The position numbers were made by a program, and so were the translations under genes. This document shows positions 37,964 through 49,685 of a DNA stretch of 64,000 bases, piece after piece (the stretch's first letter is position 1; each line of letters begins with the position of its first letter). The notes beneath the pieces were generated by a model. It did not search any database, was not told the DNA's origin, and saw only the letters and a list, made by a program, of their open reading frames with translations. Where the stretch lies: positions 198,311 to 262,310 of the forward strand of contig VWYX01000341.1 of assembly GCA_013396525.1 (NCBI GenBank), in the 5' to 3' direction. Origin of the DNA: Chaetorhynchus papuensis. Lineage: Eukaryota; Chordata; Aves; Passeriformes; Rhipiduridae.

Positions 37964-37982
37964 GTGGTTTTATTTCTATCAC

Positions 37983-40791
37983 AGACATTCTGTCTCTGCT
38001 TCACTTATATTAGTTTCTGTCGACTTCAAATGCACACAAATGGATTTGCAACTGGATTTATTAATTTCCTTCCCCTTCCTGATACCATTTTATTGGTCCC
38101 AAAGTAGATATTCCACCTCTGGCAAATCTGGCGCATTGGCAAGGATCCCTCCAGGAATCCCCCCCTCTTTTTAAGAGATTGGTCTCTCTGAGAGTTGTTA
38201 CGGTGGTCATAAGCCCAGGAGAGGCGAAGAAGCCCTTTTGAAGTTAATGACTACCAGTTGTTAATTTGCCATAGGAGGTCAGTACAGAGCAAGGGCTGGC
38301 TGTAGCACCAGCAGGTCCTTGGAAGAGCGCTTGCCAGATTGCTCCTATTTCCAGAAAACTGATAATTATGGGGAGGTCTGAAAGGTGCATGCCCATGGCA
38401 AAAGGAAGAGAGGTTCGTCTTTTCTGCTATGAAATGTCAGAATCTCGTGTCCTCTCTTTAGGCTTACTGTTTAAGGCTGATTAAAAATCCCCAGTTCTCA
38501 TGAGAAAGAAGCTTCAGAAAAAGCATTTTCAGGTAAATTAAAATGCCCACAAAAATGGACCTACTGTTAGAAAATTCCTATATCTCACTTTTACTCTTGG
38601 AAAATCTAGTCTCTACACAGATGAAAGAATGAAACAGATTTTGGAATTTGTTTTCTGTTTAACCCAAAGGTTTAGAAAGTAGACTCTGGAAAATTTTGGA
38701 TATAGAAGGACGAGGGTCTCCTATGTGAGAACTTAAGTGCTTGAAATGTATGACATTGCAGAGAGGTAAAACCATAACACTTGTTATAAACACTTCCAGG
38801 GGGTCAGCCATCAAAGGACCACAGTGTGTTTTACGAGTGCTCGCTGGTACAGCTTGGAAATGCCTCCAGGACAGGGAAGAGAAAGAGTGGTAAAAGGGGA
38901 TCTGTATATTCCTATCTCACAAATGGAGAAGCTGATGCACTGTGGGCAAACAGCTTTCACAGGTGTTTGGTGATGACTGCAGTGCACCTTTCTTGGTGTA
39001 AGCTTGACCTCTCAGACTCTCACAGCCCAGGATGTTGTGATGGTGCTCCCAGAAAAGATATTTAGAAGTTGTGCAGATTCGTTCTGTGAGGCAGACCCGT
39101 CCACCTGGGAAGGGCTGACCTGAATTTGCCCAAGTGGATTGTTGCTTCTGTAAATTGTTGAAAAGTGACTGATTTAAGCCAGATTACTCCAGCTTCCATG
39201 TCAGCAGTAGTGTTTGTGTTCATATGAGATTACGGCTGTACCCTTTTGGAAGTAAGCAATAGCATCTCCAAGTAGGTGTTTATATAAAGATGGAATATAA
39301 GTGAAATTAAGATCAGTACTACTCTGCTGGCACCAAATACATCTACATCTGAGGAACCAAGAATCAGATTTCCAGACAAGAAGGTCTTGCTAAAAGTGCT
39401 AGCTAACTTATTTGCAGTGACAACCTTTATCGAGTCTTCAAAAAATACCATTCCTGTAGTCAAAGTCACAACTGTCCTGAAACATTACTTATGTCACAAA
39501 ACCTTCTCCATAAATCATTAGGAATTAAATGCAACAGGCATTATCAGCTAATTCATCTTAGAAGTGTGCAACGAACTGTCACATTGTTTAAGGACTATCC
39601 ATTTCTTTATGTCTTAAATGATAATACAACTTCATGACTGTACTTACCTCCACGATGTGCCTGTGAAGCATGGAAGCACTGTAGTCTACACAGCACAGGT
39701 AGAGAGCAGAATATTGGAACAGAGAGGTGAAGGACTGGCATTTCAAGGTATTTGAGTACCTAGCAGGCAGCAGTGGGATTTTTCACAAGAACCTGGATGA
39801 TCAGGTACCTACATCCCGTTATGCATTGTGGTTGGCCCACAGTGTTGCAACAAGTGTGTGAGAAAAAAGGGGTTTGAATATTTTTGAGCCTTAGTTTGGC
39901 ATCTCAACAACCCTCAAGTTCAGGCTGGCAATGCTGCCTGGGTTCACAATCAAGCCTGAGAAATTAGCTCAGCCAGCCAGTGGTCACACAGGGGGTCATG
40001 GTTCATACAGGGTTTCATCAAAGCCTCAGCCATGTAGGAAGAGCCACTAATTCATGGGTGTAAGTTGGGAGCAAAAATTCACAAAGGACCAGTCTTCCTT
40101 TTAACGCAGGGAAAACAAGAGCCATGAGCAGCTTTAAACAAAGCCCCTCTCTTTGCCATGTTCTCCAGGACTAAAGGCACCTAGGCAGATTTCTTTGGAA
40201 GGTGCCCTAAGAGTTTGGTACGGTGCCCAGTGTTTAGCTGTTGACAGAAAGACCAGGCCCCAGAGCACTGTGCAAAGAAAACATGAGAAGCTGAAACAAA
40301 CTTTCAAGAACTACGAGTTACCCTGAGTACCTCCAGGCTGATAAATGTTTCATGGATGGTGAGCATGGGACACACCAAGCAAACTAATTTTGTGAAACAA
40401 ACATCTCTTAGGACCCATGTCCCAAATTGTCGACATATTTTAAACAATTCCAGCAGTAGGAAAAATCCACTTTATCTGCATAGAGTGATTCTTTGCTCTA
40501 AGAGATGAGCTTTATGTTGACTGTTTTACAATGGAGTTCTGCTTTAGTGTTGAACTTTTGAGACTCTTTGTACATTTTTTCAGGGTCCTTACATGACCTA
40601 GGGGAGGGCTGGGCAAGAAAGGAAAGAAGTTCCCAAGCAGTGCCTTTTGCATAGCACTTTTTAGCTAGTATTTCTCTGTAAGTAAAATTTAGACTGTTCC
40701 CAGCATTCCCACCACCATTCCCTGTGCCCAGCTTGCATCTGTTGTTTCCACCCCATCCATAATGGCATGAGAAGAAAGCAAAGTTACTCAC
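37983..40791. other. Intergenic-like stretch inside the SYN3 intron
   Basis: Between the TIMP3 mRNA end and the nearest SYN3 exon there are 2.8 kb with only short open frames and no recognisable repeat. A stretch near 38905-38950 faintly recalls a MIR core but is too diverged to call. I see no gene here. Confidence 0.7.
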
Positions 40792-40881
40792 CATCTGCTT
40801 GTGGCTTGGGAAGAACGTTTGCTCCACGAGGGGGAACTTCTCAGGACCCAGCGAGTTGAAGATTTTAATGAGCTGAGAGAA
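40792..40881 (-). CDS. SYN3: SYN3 C-domain exon, FSQLIKIF...EQTFFP segment
   Basis: This 90-nt exon encodes 30 codons from FSQLIKIFNSLGPEKFPL through VEQTFFPSHKQM. It is the synapsin C-domain stretch that joins the KPWVF helix region to the ATP-binding core; the next exon normally begins near the PVVVKLGHAH strand. The acceptor is CCCAAG and the donor is GTGAGT, both phase 0. The exon is the last SYN3 exon in the window. The next one must lie left of position 1, so the following SYN3 intron exceeds 40.7 kb and holds all of TIMP3. Human SYN3 has HKPM where this copy reads HKQM, an ordinary divergence. Confidence 0.95.
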
Positions 40882-43800
40882 CTTGGGGTGGGGAAGGGGG
40901 AACAAAAAACAGACACAGTGGATGTCAGCGACTTATTGTGCAACAGGCAAGTGCTTGCAAAATGTTCTGATAGTGGTGAAGGAGGTGAGAGAAACATTAT
41001 TGTGTCTTTGCCATCTTTCTTTCTTGACCTGAGAGCAGCAACAAAATATGAAGTTGCTGTATTTATCCATGGCCAAGCCAGCCTACATACACAACCTTGG
41101 ACTAAGAGAGCATAGAAGGGATTCAAGAGCCAGAAGAGAATCAGTTTGGGTTTACTGACAACTCTACTATGAACAAGGTTTGCATTCCAAATGCAGCTGG
41201 GGAGAGGAGCCTTTCTTAGCAGAGAATAGAGCCAGGAATTCAGTGCCAGCACTCGCTATCAGAGACCAGATAAGCCAAAGCTGTCCCTTGGATCTCTTCT
41301 CCACAGCCAAACCCAAGCAAAGCACTTTGTGCTGGAAGGCAGGAGAATTGCTGAGGGACAGTGATTAGTAGAGGGAATTGCCTGTGCTACCTGGTCTGAG
41401 TGCCAGACCAAGGAAGTAGGAGTTAATCATAACTGACATTTATTGTGATCCAAGGGCCCCCAACAGCCCTTCAGGAATGACAGGAGAGAGAGGGGTTCAT
41501 CTGCCTGTCCCTGTCCCATCTGCCACGAGGTCTGAGGGAGGCACCAGTCTGTGAGGGTGGAATCCAGAGAGAGCACTATGGAACATCAATGGGGACAGCA
41601 ACCGCCCCGGTATTCCACACACGAGCAGGAGCATTTGCCATTGTCCCCACCCTCAGCATGAACTTCACCACCATCACCACTATCATCACTGTTATAAACC
41701 CTTTTGTCATTCAGGGCTGTGCCCAGCCAGACACAAAGCTCCCTGTGGTAGGACTGAGTTTTGATTTCCGTTCGGGTTCCAAAACCCCAACAGAAGCATA
41801 ACACAGCACAGCAAATTCCTGCTCTGCTTCAGCCATCTGTGAAGCAAGCAGACTATTCTGTATGTTGTGTGCAGCCTCCCTGTTCGATCCATCATTCATC
41901 ACCTGGAGAAAAAAATCAACACTATAAGAGAGAAATTTAATAACCGGGACAGAAAATGTTTCTGAAGCAGGGGTGATATACCAAAGAGAGGGTGATGCAT
42001 ATCCCAGGAACCTCTCAGACCTCAGGAGAAGCTTAGAGTCTGTAAAGGCAGGCATTTAGCCACCCTGCTCACTCTCTGGAGAGACACAGCCCTGTTACCA
42101 CAGACAGTCCTGAACTGGCACAGTTGTTGGTGAAGTCGATGGACTGGCAGCCACATAAGACAATAAAATGTTTGGGGATTGGTTCCTGCTGAGCTGGTAG
42201 ATAGGACTGAGTTCCCCATTGAGTCCTATTCACAAAGTAGTTCATAAACGGAATTCAGTTTCTGAGCCCCCCCCAGAATTTGGTAAAATCCGGTTAATTA
42301 ATAAAGGTGTCCAGCCTGGGCCAAGTAAGGGCAGACTGCAAGTCCTTTGCATGAGCTTCTCAAGCTCCTCATCAAAGGTAGGGATGTATTAATCTTGAAG
42401 GAGATCCCTGTGTGCCCTGAGGGAGGTAACACACAGATCAAGGGAAGGAAACGGACAGCTAGGGAATAAGGGAAAGAAAAGCAAGGTCCCTTTCTTCCAA
42501 CAGCATTAGCTGCTTAATCTTCCATGTTCTGGGCACTTCTGGGCAAGAGCTGGAGCCAGTAAATGCACCAAATCACAACACCAAGGTTACATTGCATATA
42601 GAGAGAGGATATTGAGGATGTTCTCTGCTGAGTAGCCCTGTTAAGGCTCCTCTCCTGGTTACTGGGCTAGTCTAAGCAAAAGCATTGCTGCCTTAGAAGT
42701 TGAAACTTCATTTGCTGGTGGAGAAGAAATACCCCTTTGAGAGTTAAATCTTGGCATGCAGTCAGCATGCAAAAAAAATTGGGCTGCAAGGTGTGTGCCA
42801 GACCCAGGCCAAATGCTGAAGGGGCAGCTGCCAGCAGATTTGCAGACAAATGCAAGGAATCCTTTTCCTAATCTCATAGTTCAAAACACAGCATTCAAAG
42901 AAAACCCAGGAAACATCAAGAGGCGGCATATCCCATCACTAACACCACCACCACCCTCACAGGCATCAGCAGATAAGAGGAAAAACTCCCCATGTGGAAT
43001 AATTATTGTTGGCAAGGAGGGTATTGATGTTGTGGAAGGAGGACAGCTTGCTTCTCTTAACTACTTGCACTAACCCTGCACGTTCTAGAAAAGAAAAATA
43101 AAGCCCTGTTTTGACTAGCAAGGTGAGCAAACAGGGCTTAAAAGTTAAACACAATGAGACAGAGACAGGGAGAGAAGGAAAAACACTCTGGCTGAGAACA
43201 GCCCATGCCCCTTGCTGTGTGTGTCCTGGTGAGCCATGGACACCGTGATGTTGAAGAAATGTACACTTATCCTGGGAAAACAGCTCAAACAAAATAACTG
43301 GAACAACTGTGCAGCTGATAGACAATGTTCTGACTTGTTCCTTGGGCTTCCTTTTGAAGCATACAGCTCTTGGCTGTTGCTGAAACAGAGAGTGTTTCAG
43401 ATGAGAGATTCAGACATCTGGGAGCCTCGTCACTGGGCCAAGCCTGCAAAAAGGTCTGACTCTGGTATTGCCCCTCATGGGACAGTCCCCTCCCATCTTC
43501 TCTTTTTTTTACCAGTTGTTAGGGACATGATGTTGACAAAGAGACTCCCACGTCACGTGGTGCAGCAGCCTCTGAGATACCTGATAACAGAGCTCGAGTA
43601 ACATCTCCCCATGCAGATGGGTAGGAATGCTGCTGTCAGCAGCTCTGCTAGATGTAACCACACCTTCCACATTCTGGCAGCAGTTCTTGCTTTCTGTGGT
43701 TCCACTGGTTGTAGTGAGATTGCATCCAGACCACAGATAAGACACGGGGCAAGGCAGCCTGGTTTTAGGTCCCTGGAACAAGTAGGCAAGTGAAATACCT

Positions 43801-44123
43801 TGGCCCGACTGGCTGGACATCAGAGTTACATGCAGGGAGTCTTTACAGAGAAACAGAAGGGTCCATTCAGAGGACCTCAAGGCCTTTTGCATACTTCGAA
43901 TGTGCCTAGGTGATCAGGGAGTCTATATCCCTTGACAGTCAATAACAGTTTGGCTGAGAGTCCCTGGACTCAGGAGGTGACTGTCAGAAAAACTTCATGT
44001 TTCCTGCTGCCTTACAGATGCAGAAGTTGCTCTGCAATTACAGACATTACCTGCAAGCAGTGTGAGTACTGCTCTGAGCGTTCTTCCCACTGTATTTTGG
44101 ACTGCAACTTAGAGTTAGAATTG

Positions 44124-44139
44124 TGTTAGAATTCTAACA
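44124..44139. repeat. 16-bp perfect palindrome
   Basis: TGTTAGAATTCTAACA reads the same on both strands and is preceded by a partial copy of its left half (GTTAGAATT, 44115-44123). Confidence 0.9.
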
Positions 44140-46426
44140 AAAGAATTATTATTAGTGGTTGAAGCATTGTGCTTAGTGTGCTTGTAGTATTATTTCTCAA
44201 CAGTTCTGGGATCATCTTAAAACTTAGATTTCTTAGATGTTTCTCTCAGGGTGTGAGACCCCCTGAGTACTCTTTTTTTTTTCCCTCTCAGAAACATCTG
44301 ATTCAAACTGTGCCTGTTTTAATCTTTGAAGAAGTTTGTGCATTACAGAACTGGAAACCTGGCAAATGTCATTAAGAATTGGGGCTGCATGTTTGAGTAA
44401 ACCCAAACCCAAACTCAGCTGATTGTAATTAGAGTTGCTGAGAATAAAACGTGGTTGCAAATTGCCAAGGAAAAACAGTCTCAATTTCATCCCCCTCCAC
44501 AAAATCATAAACATTTCTATGAAATGGAACCATTTTTTGGGGAAAATAAAAAAATGAGAGTGAAAAGCACATTTCCCAGGGGTATTTAATTTCATTTCTT
44601 CATGCATCTCAACTGTTTTCTAGATCCAAAAAGTTTCCAGTAATCTCTGTTATGCAGATCCCTTATTTTGAGATGCCTGTTTTGCAATCAAAGTGGAACG
44701 TGCACCCAAGTGTCCCTATCTCTCACTTCCCAGCTATCACAAAAACAAAATTTTCTGATTCTGCTGCCAGCGAAGTTTTTTGCCCTCAAATGCCCCACTG
44801 CAATCTGTACATGAGCTTCAATACCATCTGAGCATTGCTCATTCAGTGCAATCTTAGATTGCTGAGCACATTACAGTCACTGCTTTGGGGGTGATGTGTG
44901 TGCAGGAGCAGCAGGGAAAGGAGGCATTCTGCAAACCTGCTTAAAGTGTTTGCAAATGGTTTCCTTGACTCCTCGGGGAAGGTTGTCTGTGCCAGCTGTA
45001 TTCCCCGTGAGGAAAGTATGGCACAACCAGACCCAGAGTAGCTTGAGCCAAGCTGCTGGCAGAGCCAAGTTCTCCCACACTGCCTTTCCAGCACTGCTTT
45101 TTTTTTCCTTTTTTTTTTTTTTTAAGTGCTAAGTTTGTTTGTTTTCTTTTATTTCAGATGCCTAAAAATAGGCCTTTCACATCTTGAGGCCCCTTCTCAC
45201 CATCAGAAATGTAATTACAAGGCATAAGTTGCAAAGTGTCAGCTAAGCCCTGACCGACTCGACCCCAAAATCAGATGGAATGGACCATATGACTGTCTTC
45301 AAAAGGCAGTGTAAATGTGGAGGCTTTTTGTCTGGTCACCAGGGTCAATGCACTTGTGTGTCAGAACCAATGTGAAGGTGTGGTACTGAGCCTGGAACTG
45401 GAAAATCAAGTGGAAACTGAGGTCAAATGGACATTAACCACCTATACAGTGATGGCAAAGCGAAGTTGTTCTCACTACTCTCATTGTTGTACTGCAACAT
45501 TTTTGGAAAAGACAGGATCTTGCTTTTGGTCTCAACAAACCCCACAAATGTTATAAAAGGGGTGAAAACGGAAAGGACTCTGTTTATTACACTGGTACCA
45601 TTTTAGTAAGAAATTACTTAAATCCAACACTGCCCTATAATGGAAATAAAAGTCTGAGTCACTACAGACCTCATCTGGACTTGACCTACCAACCAACACA
45701 CTAAGGACCACTAGGATATTTATTCCAAGGGAAAAAACAACAATCAAACCCCACTTAATTAGGTGATGAGGAAGAAATCATTTGCTATAAACATTCAATC
45801 TTACTCCAGGCTAAATTTGTGCAACGAGTAAGGGAATTCCTGAAAATCTGAAAGTTTTCCATGGGGTCATATTGCAAACTCCCATCTCCTCACATCCATA
45901 TAGCTGTATTTTCCTGCTTTGAACCTAGAAGAATGCAGGGAAATTCCCATTCTGGAAGCATCATTGATAAGAGAAGGCACTTTGGGACAAAACTGCTTGG
46001 AAAACCCATATGCCAACTCCAGAGTGGTATCAGCATCTGACTTCCCCCTGCAGGTACTGCAATGACCAGCCTTATTCTTGTGGCTCAAGGCCAACTTACC
46101 TCCCGAACTCTCCTGCTTCTGCAGCTTCAGCTGCCTTGGAGCTGGTCAGAGAAATGGTCTGGGGAATTATTACATACTTTGATTTGAAGCTGAGAAAAGC
46201 CAATGATAATATTTTTCAAGGTTTTCTGAGATTCTCATGTGAAATTGACAGAATTTAAAGAACAGGCGAAGGGAGCTTCCAGTGGAAAATATCAAAACAC
46301 TGTCCTGTCCTCATCAGGAGCTGACTCAGCCTGGGTCTTTCCAAGGTGCAGTGTTTCAGGTTCAATGAACCAACACTTCATAATAATACTGTATTTCATT
46401 CTGGGACTGTTGAAAAACTCTACATC

Positions 46427-46740
46427 TGTGGTGGTTTGACCCTAACTGGACTGATTTTTCTCTACCTCCTCCCAGCCAGTGGTGCAGGAGGATTGGGAGT
46501 GGTGGTTTTTGTCTGTTCATCACATGTTGTCTCTACTGATCCTTCCTCCTCAGGGGCAGGACTCCTCACACTCTTCCCCTGCTCCAGCGTGGGATCCCTC
46601 CCAGGGGAGACAGTCTTCCATGAACTTCTCCACTGTGGGTCCTTCCCATGCCTTACAAGAAATCCAGGTGTTGCTGCACTGCCAGCTGTTGGTGATCCTT
46701 TAGAGTCTGGGACAAGGGAAACGTCCCACTCAGGGTGAAG
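46427..46740 (+). mobile_element. Avian ERVL-type LTR fragment
   Basis: The piece starts GTGGTTTGACCCTAACTGGA and continues through CTCTACCTCCTCCCAGCCAG, a TTCATCACATGTTGTCTCT stretch and CCTCAGGGGCAGGACTCCTC. It then has repeated CTCC-GYGTGGG-TCC units near 46582-46645. These match an endogenous-retrovirus LTR family abundant in neoavian genomes as I recall it. The first part of the family sequence is deleted after the opening 20 bases, and the right end is degraded. It carries no retroviral gene. It sits about 200 bp downstream, in the SYN3 sense, of the exon at 46939-47095. Confidence 0.7.
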
Positions 46741-46851
46741 AAATAATGCCTTGATACAGCTGGAGGCTGATAAAGAGGCTGATAGTGCTGGTAGGTTTAT
46801 TGCCCCAAGAACTCCCACCTGGATCCCTAAGGTTGCTTAGATTTTAACCTA

Positions 46852-46878
46852 AAAACACCAAGGTGAGCTTGGTGTTTT
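46852..46878. repeat. Perfect 11-bp inverted repeat with 5-base loop
   Basis: AAAACACCAAG at 46852-46862 is the exact reverse complement of CTTGGTGTTTT at 46868-46878, separated by GTGAG. In the SYN3 sense it begins about 60 nt after the 5' splice site of the exon at 46939-47095. Confidence 0.9.
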
Positions 46879-46938
46879 ATGGGTGCCAGAGATCTCCTCT
46901 GCAGAGCTGGCCGGCGGCAGAGCTGGGTCATCACTTAC

Positions 46939-47095
46939 CACCCAGGGCTTGCTGCAGAAGTTGTAGATGGAGTAGAGGGAGTTGACCGTGGGGATGCCGC
47001 CGTACTGGAGGCCGATGATGAGGCTGCGGAAGTCTTCTCCCAGTGCCATGCTGTAGGCGTGCTGCCGGATCAGGACGAAATCCGGCTTGAAGGAC
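46939..47095 (-). CDS. SYN3: SYN3 C-domain exon, RQHAYSMALGEDFRSL segment
   Basis: This 157-nt exon supplies the last base of the split arginine codon and then 52 codons. It reads from SFKPDFVLIRQHAYSM through ALGEDFRSLIIGLQYGG and NSLYSIYNFCSKPWV. This is one of the most conserved stretches of the synapsin C domain, in the N-terminal subdomain that contributes to dimerisation and leads into the ATP-grasp fold. The acceptor is CTTCCAG and the donor is GTAAGT after the GTG valine codon, leaving phase 0. Phase matches the exons on both sides, so the frame runs on from the 58.8-kb exon and into the 40.8-kb exon. An LTR fragment begins about 200 bp downstream in the gene's direction. Confidence 0.96.
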
Positions 47096-49685
47096 CTGGA
47101 AGAAATGAGGAGAGCGATGTTTTACTTCCAAATGCTCAGGAGCACTTCTAACCACTCCTTGTTTCTTTTCCGTCCTCCCCCTTTCTTCTCACTAACGCAT
47201 GTTGCTCTTCTCTGGGCCTCTCATCATGTGTTGCTTGTGTTATACTGTAACAAACCCAACAAAACCCCCTAGTCATTAAAAAAAAAGGAAAAATCCAACG
47301 TAGATGCAAGTGTGAGAGCATAGAAACAGGCCAAACAGATTTTCTGCAGTTTCCATGTCACTCAGGCATGCACAGGAACAAGCCACAAGCAGAGCCAAGG
47401 GTCGTAAATTCACTGGTGGGGGGATTCTCTTTTCTTTCCGAAAGCTCGGCCGTACTTGGCAAGCTCGTTGCAATGTGCAGCGCAGATGAGGGAGCAAGTT
47501 TGTTTCCTGACGATTGAGCTCCACATTGAAGCAATGCCCGGTGGGTGGGAAGATCATAAGGGATTTCAAAAAGCTCTCGCACACATCCATACTCTGACAC
47601 ACATTCCCCCTTTAATCAGTTTAGTACATGCGCAGCACATCCCAGGCTCTTACGGCTGCGAGTCAACAAGTGAAGGGCAGGCACGGTAATGTAATTAATC
47701 AAATGAGCAGAGCCCCTCATACGCTGCTGAGACTCATGGCTTGGGGTTCCAGAGTATTATTTAGCAAGACTGGAGCTTGGACTACTATGGTTCAACAGGA
47801 GCAGCCCTCAGCTAATGCACAGAAAAGTGAGGCCCTTTCTAGGTAAGCCAACAGGCAATGGATTATCTTTCAAGCAGCCAGATTTCATTCCTTGCTGACG
47901 CTCTGTCTTCGGAGCCATTCAAAAATATCTGGAAGCAGCAGCTGGAAAGAAATTGTTCCCAAAATGGAGCTCAGCAGTTCATTCTCAAAGGAAGGGGCTT
48001 TTCCACTGAAAGAGGGGATTATTTTATATGTTAGCAGAGGTTGCATCAAGGACATTGAAAAACTTCCATGCTGTATTAAAGATTTTCAGAGAAATGAGCT
48101 CTGTAACCAGGTCCCATTACCTCACTACCCTCGAACATTTTCCTTGCTAAGAGACTATAATTTCTATCCTTTGGATGTATGAGCTGGAAATACTTTGGGT
48201 TTATAGCCCCTATTTATATTTCCATCATTCTGGCAGGGAAATGTGAGATGGTGACTGTGGGCCAGATTGTGGCAACAAACACTGTACACAAACCCCAGCA
48301 CAGCTTTGTTGTTTTAGAGCTATTCATTTTGTTTGTTGGCCTTGGACTTTTGTTATCGCTTGCCTGAGACATGGTGAGGAGCATGCTCAGCTTTTGTGAT
48401 GAAAGAGGCCAAGCTTTAGAAATGTTGTGATTCCCTCCCATGGAGTTTTTTTAAACCTAGGCATGTTCCCTAATGTACTTGGCACCAAAGGTGGTGCTTT
48501 CCTCCAGCAGCGAGATGCATAATGAGCATCACGAGGGCTGTGCTATCGCTGTGCAGCTGATTTATGGACCTCCCTGGTGTCAATGGGCATGAGGCAAGCG
48601 GTGGCCCCCGCTGAGAAACAGCAAGGGAATGCAAATCTTGGAAAGTTGGAGCTGCTCTGTTCTGCTGGATTTGCTGTGTAGAAAGTACCCTGCAGGTGGG
48701 CACAGGTCCTCAAGAAGGATTAACCAGCTCCTTAGGACTAGGGCTTGATATCTGTGCTGAGTTACTGAACAGGTGTGGTGCCTGGAGAGGCAGGAGCTAC
48801 AGCTGTGTCTCTCCTCATCCAGCTTTCCGAGTGTATGAAGAAAAAAATGGTCCTTGTTACAATCCCAGACCTGACTCATGGGACAGCACCTACTGGGGGT
48901 GCACAGTAATGGTTCAGATTATCCTCCAGGTCTTCTCCTGGAACACCTGCCCCAACATCCTGGATGGGGATGTGATGCTGCGGTGGGGAGGAAGGATGCA
49001 AATGAGCATGGCCAGCTTTGGGGGAGGAGGACACAGAATGGCTGGGAAACTGCCTTCATTGGCTTTACTTTTGCCAGCCAAAAGCTCAGGGAAAAAGCTC
49101 TTGTCTTTTCAGATCCTGGCAGAGAAAGAGTTTCTCCACTTAGACGATGGACACAAGAATACAGAATTAATGTAGAAAAGCCTATTCTCAAACTCTGTGT
49201 CCTGTAGGAAGGCAGGGCACTCTCTCATGCAGCAGATGAGGAGTGAATCTCTAAAGCGAAGGTGGACACTGAATCCCTGTTTTGAGCCATGGAACAATGT
49301 GAATGTTCCCATGGATACTAAAAACGAGGCAGTGGAGTGCCAGGCCTGGGACTAGCTGAGAATAAACATCAGCTGAAGAGCACCAGAGCCTGTAACAGAG
49401 AAATGGAGACCAGCGGTGAAATGAATAACAATCAGCAACATTTCTGTGCAGAAAGCAGGTCCCCAGCCTGCTTTGTGGTAGAGAAGATGATGACAGCACA
49501 TCCTGCTGGGAGGTTTCATGCCTTAAAGAGATCTCCTATTTCTTATTTCTGCATACAGGCATAACTCTGGCTTGCTTCCTGGTCCTTCAGCTTTTCTCAC
49601 TGAAGCACAAAGAGATTCAAGGGCATGAGGAAAGAACACATAAGAATAGACTATTTGAATCAGAAACAGTGTGATCAACACATTA

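Larger units (their letters stand above)
162..37982 (+). other. TIMP3: TIMP3 gene (complete, five coding exons)
   Basis: TIMP3 is a secreted inhibitor of matrix metalloproteinases and of ADAM and ADAMTS proteases that stays bound to extracellular matrix. Joining 380-503, 26026-26108, 32070-32181, 32874-32995 and 33629-33826 gives 639 nt, or 212 residues and a stop. The product has a 24-residue signal peptide and a mature protein starting CTCVP. Cysteines fall at 25, 27, 37, 92, 119, 144, 146, 151, 156, 164, 185 and 193, exactly the six-disulphide TIMP pattern. Lysines 50, 51, 54 and 100 match mature positions 26, 27, 30 and 76, reported to be involved in matrix binding. The tail ends in an NAT glycosylation sequon at 208. 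The transcript start (about 30 bp after the TATA-like box) and the 3' end (after the distal AGTAAA) are inferred. Introns are 25.5, 6.0, 0.69 and 0.63 kb. Confidence 0.95.
33827..37982 (+). other. TIMP3: TIMP3 3' UTR (long form)
   Basis: From the stop codon to the distal poly(A) signal there is no further exon, and the last stretch (TAATGTTGCATAATG, then a TTTTATAGTGTCC segment) resembles the conserved end of mammalian TIMP3 mRNA as I remember it. With the inferred 5' UTR and the CDS, use of the distal site gives about 5.0 kb of mRNA and the proximal site about 2.5 kb, in line with the multiple TIMP3 transcripts known in mammals. It carries a Pumilio element, an AU-rich nonamer and seed matches to several microRNAs. 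A-rich runs occur near 33963-34000, 34115-34140 and 34858-34870. Confidence 0.8.
40882..46938 (-). other. SYN3: SYN3 intron between the 47.0-kb and 40.8-kb exons
   Basis: This 6.06-kb intron is bounded by GTAAGT and CCCAAG in the SYN3 sense. Open frames here are short and resemble no known family. An avian ERVL-type LTR piece lies at 46427-46740, and an 11-bp hairpin at 46852-46878 lies just inside the 5' splice site. A 16-bp perfect palindrome is at 44124-44139. The rest shows only short T-rich and A-rich runs, for example near 44272 and 45101-45123, with no recognisable gene. Confidence 0.85.

Noticed and set aside
40788..41252. A 154-codon - strand frame overlapping a SYN3 exon
   Set aside because: It overlaps the exon at 40792-40881 in a different frame from FSQLIKIF and lies mostly in intron.
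41419..41805. A stretch of unusual composition with a 70-codon frame, considered as an old mobile element or gene
   Set aside because: I could not match it to any repeat family, and the CACCATCAC run is simple sequence.
46346..46738. A 130-codon + strand frame
   Set aside because: Most of it lies in the LTR fragment; no protein family is recognisable.
46931..47155. A 74-codon - strand frame over the SYN3 exon at 47.0 kb
   Set aside because: It is a shifted frame; the correct frame gives the conserved RQHAYSMALGEDFRSL sequence with matching splice phases.
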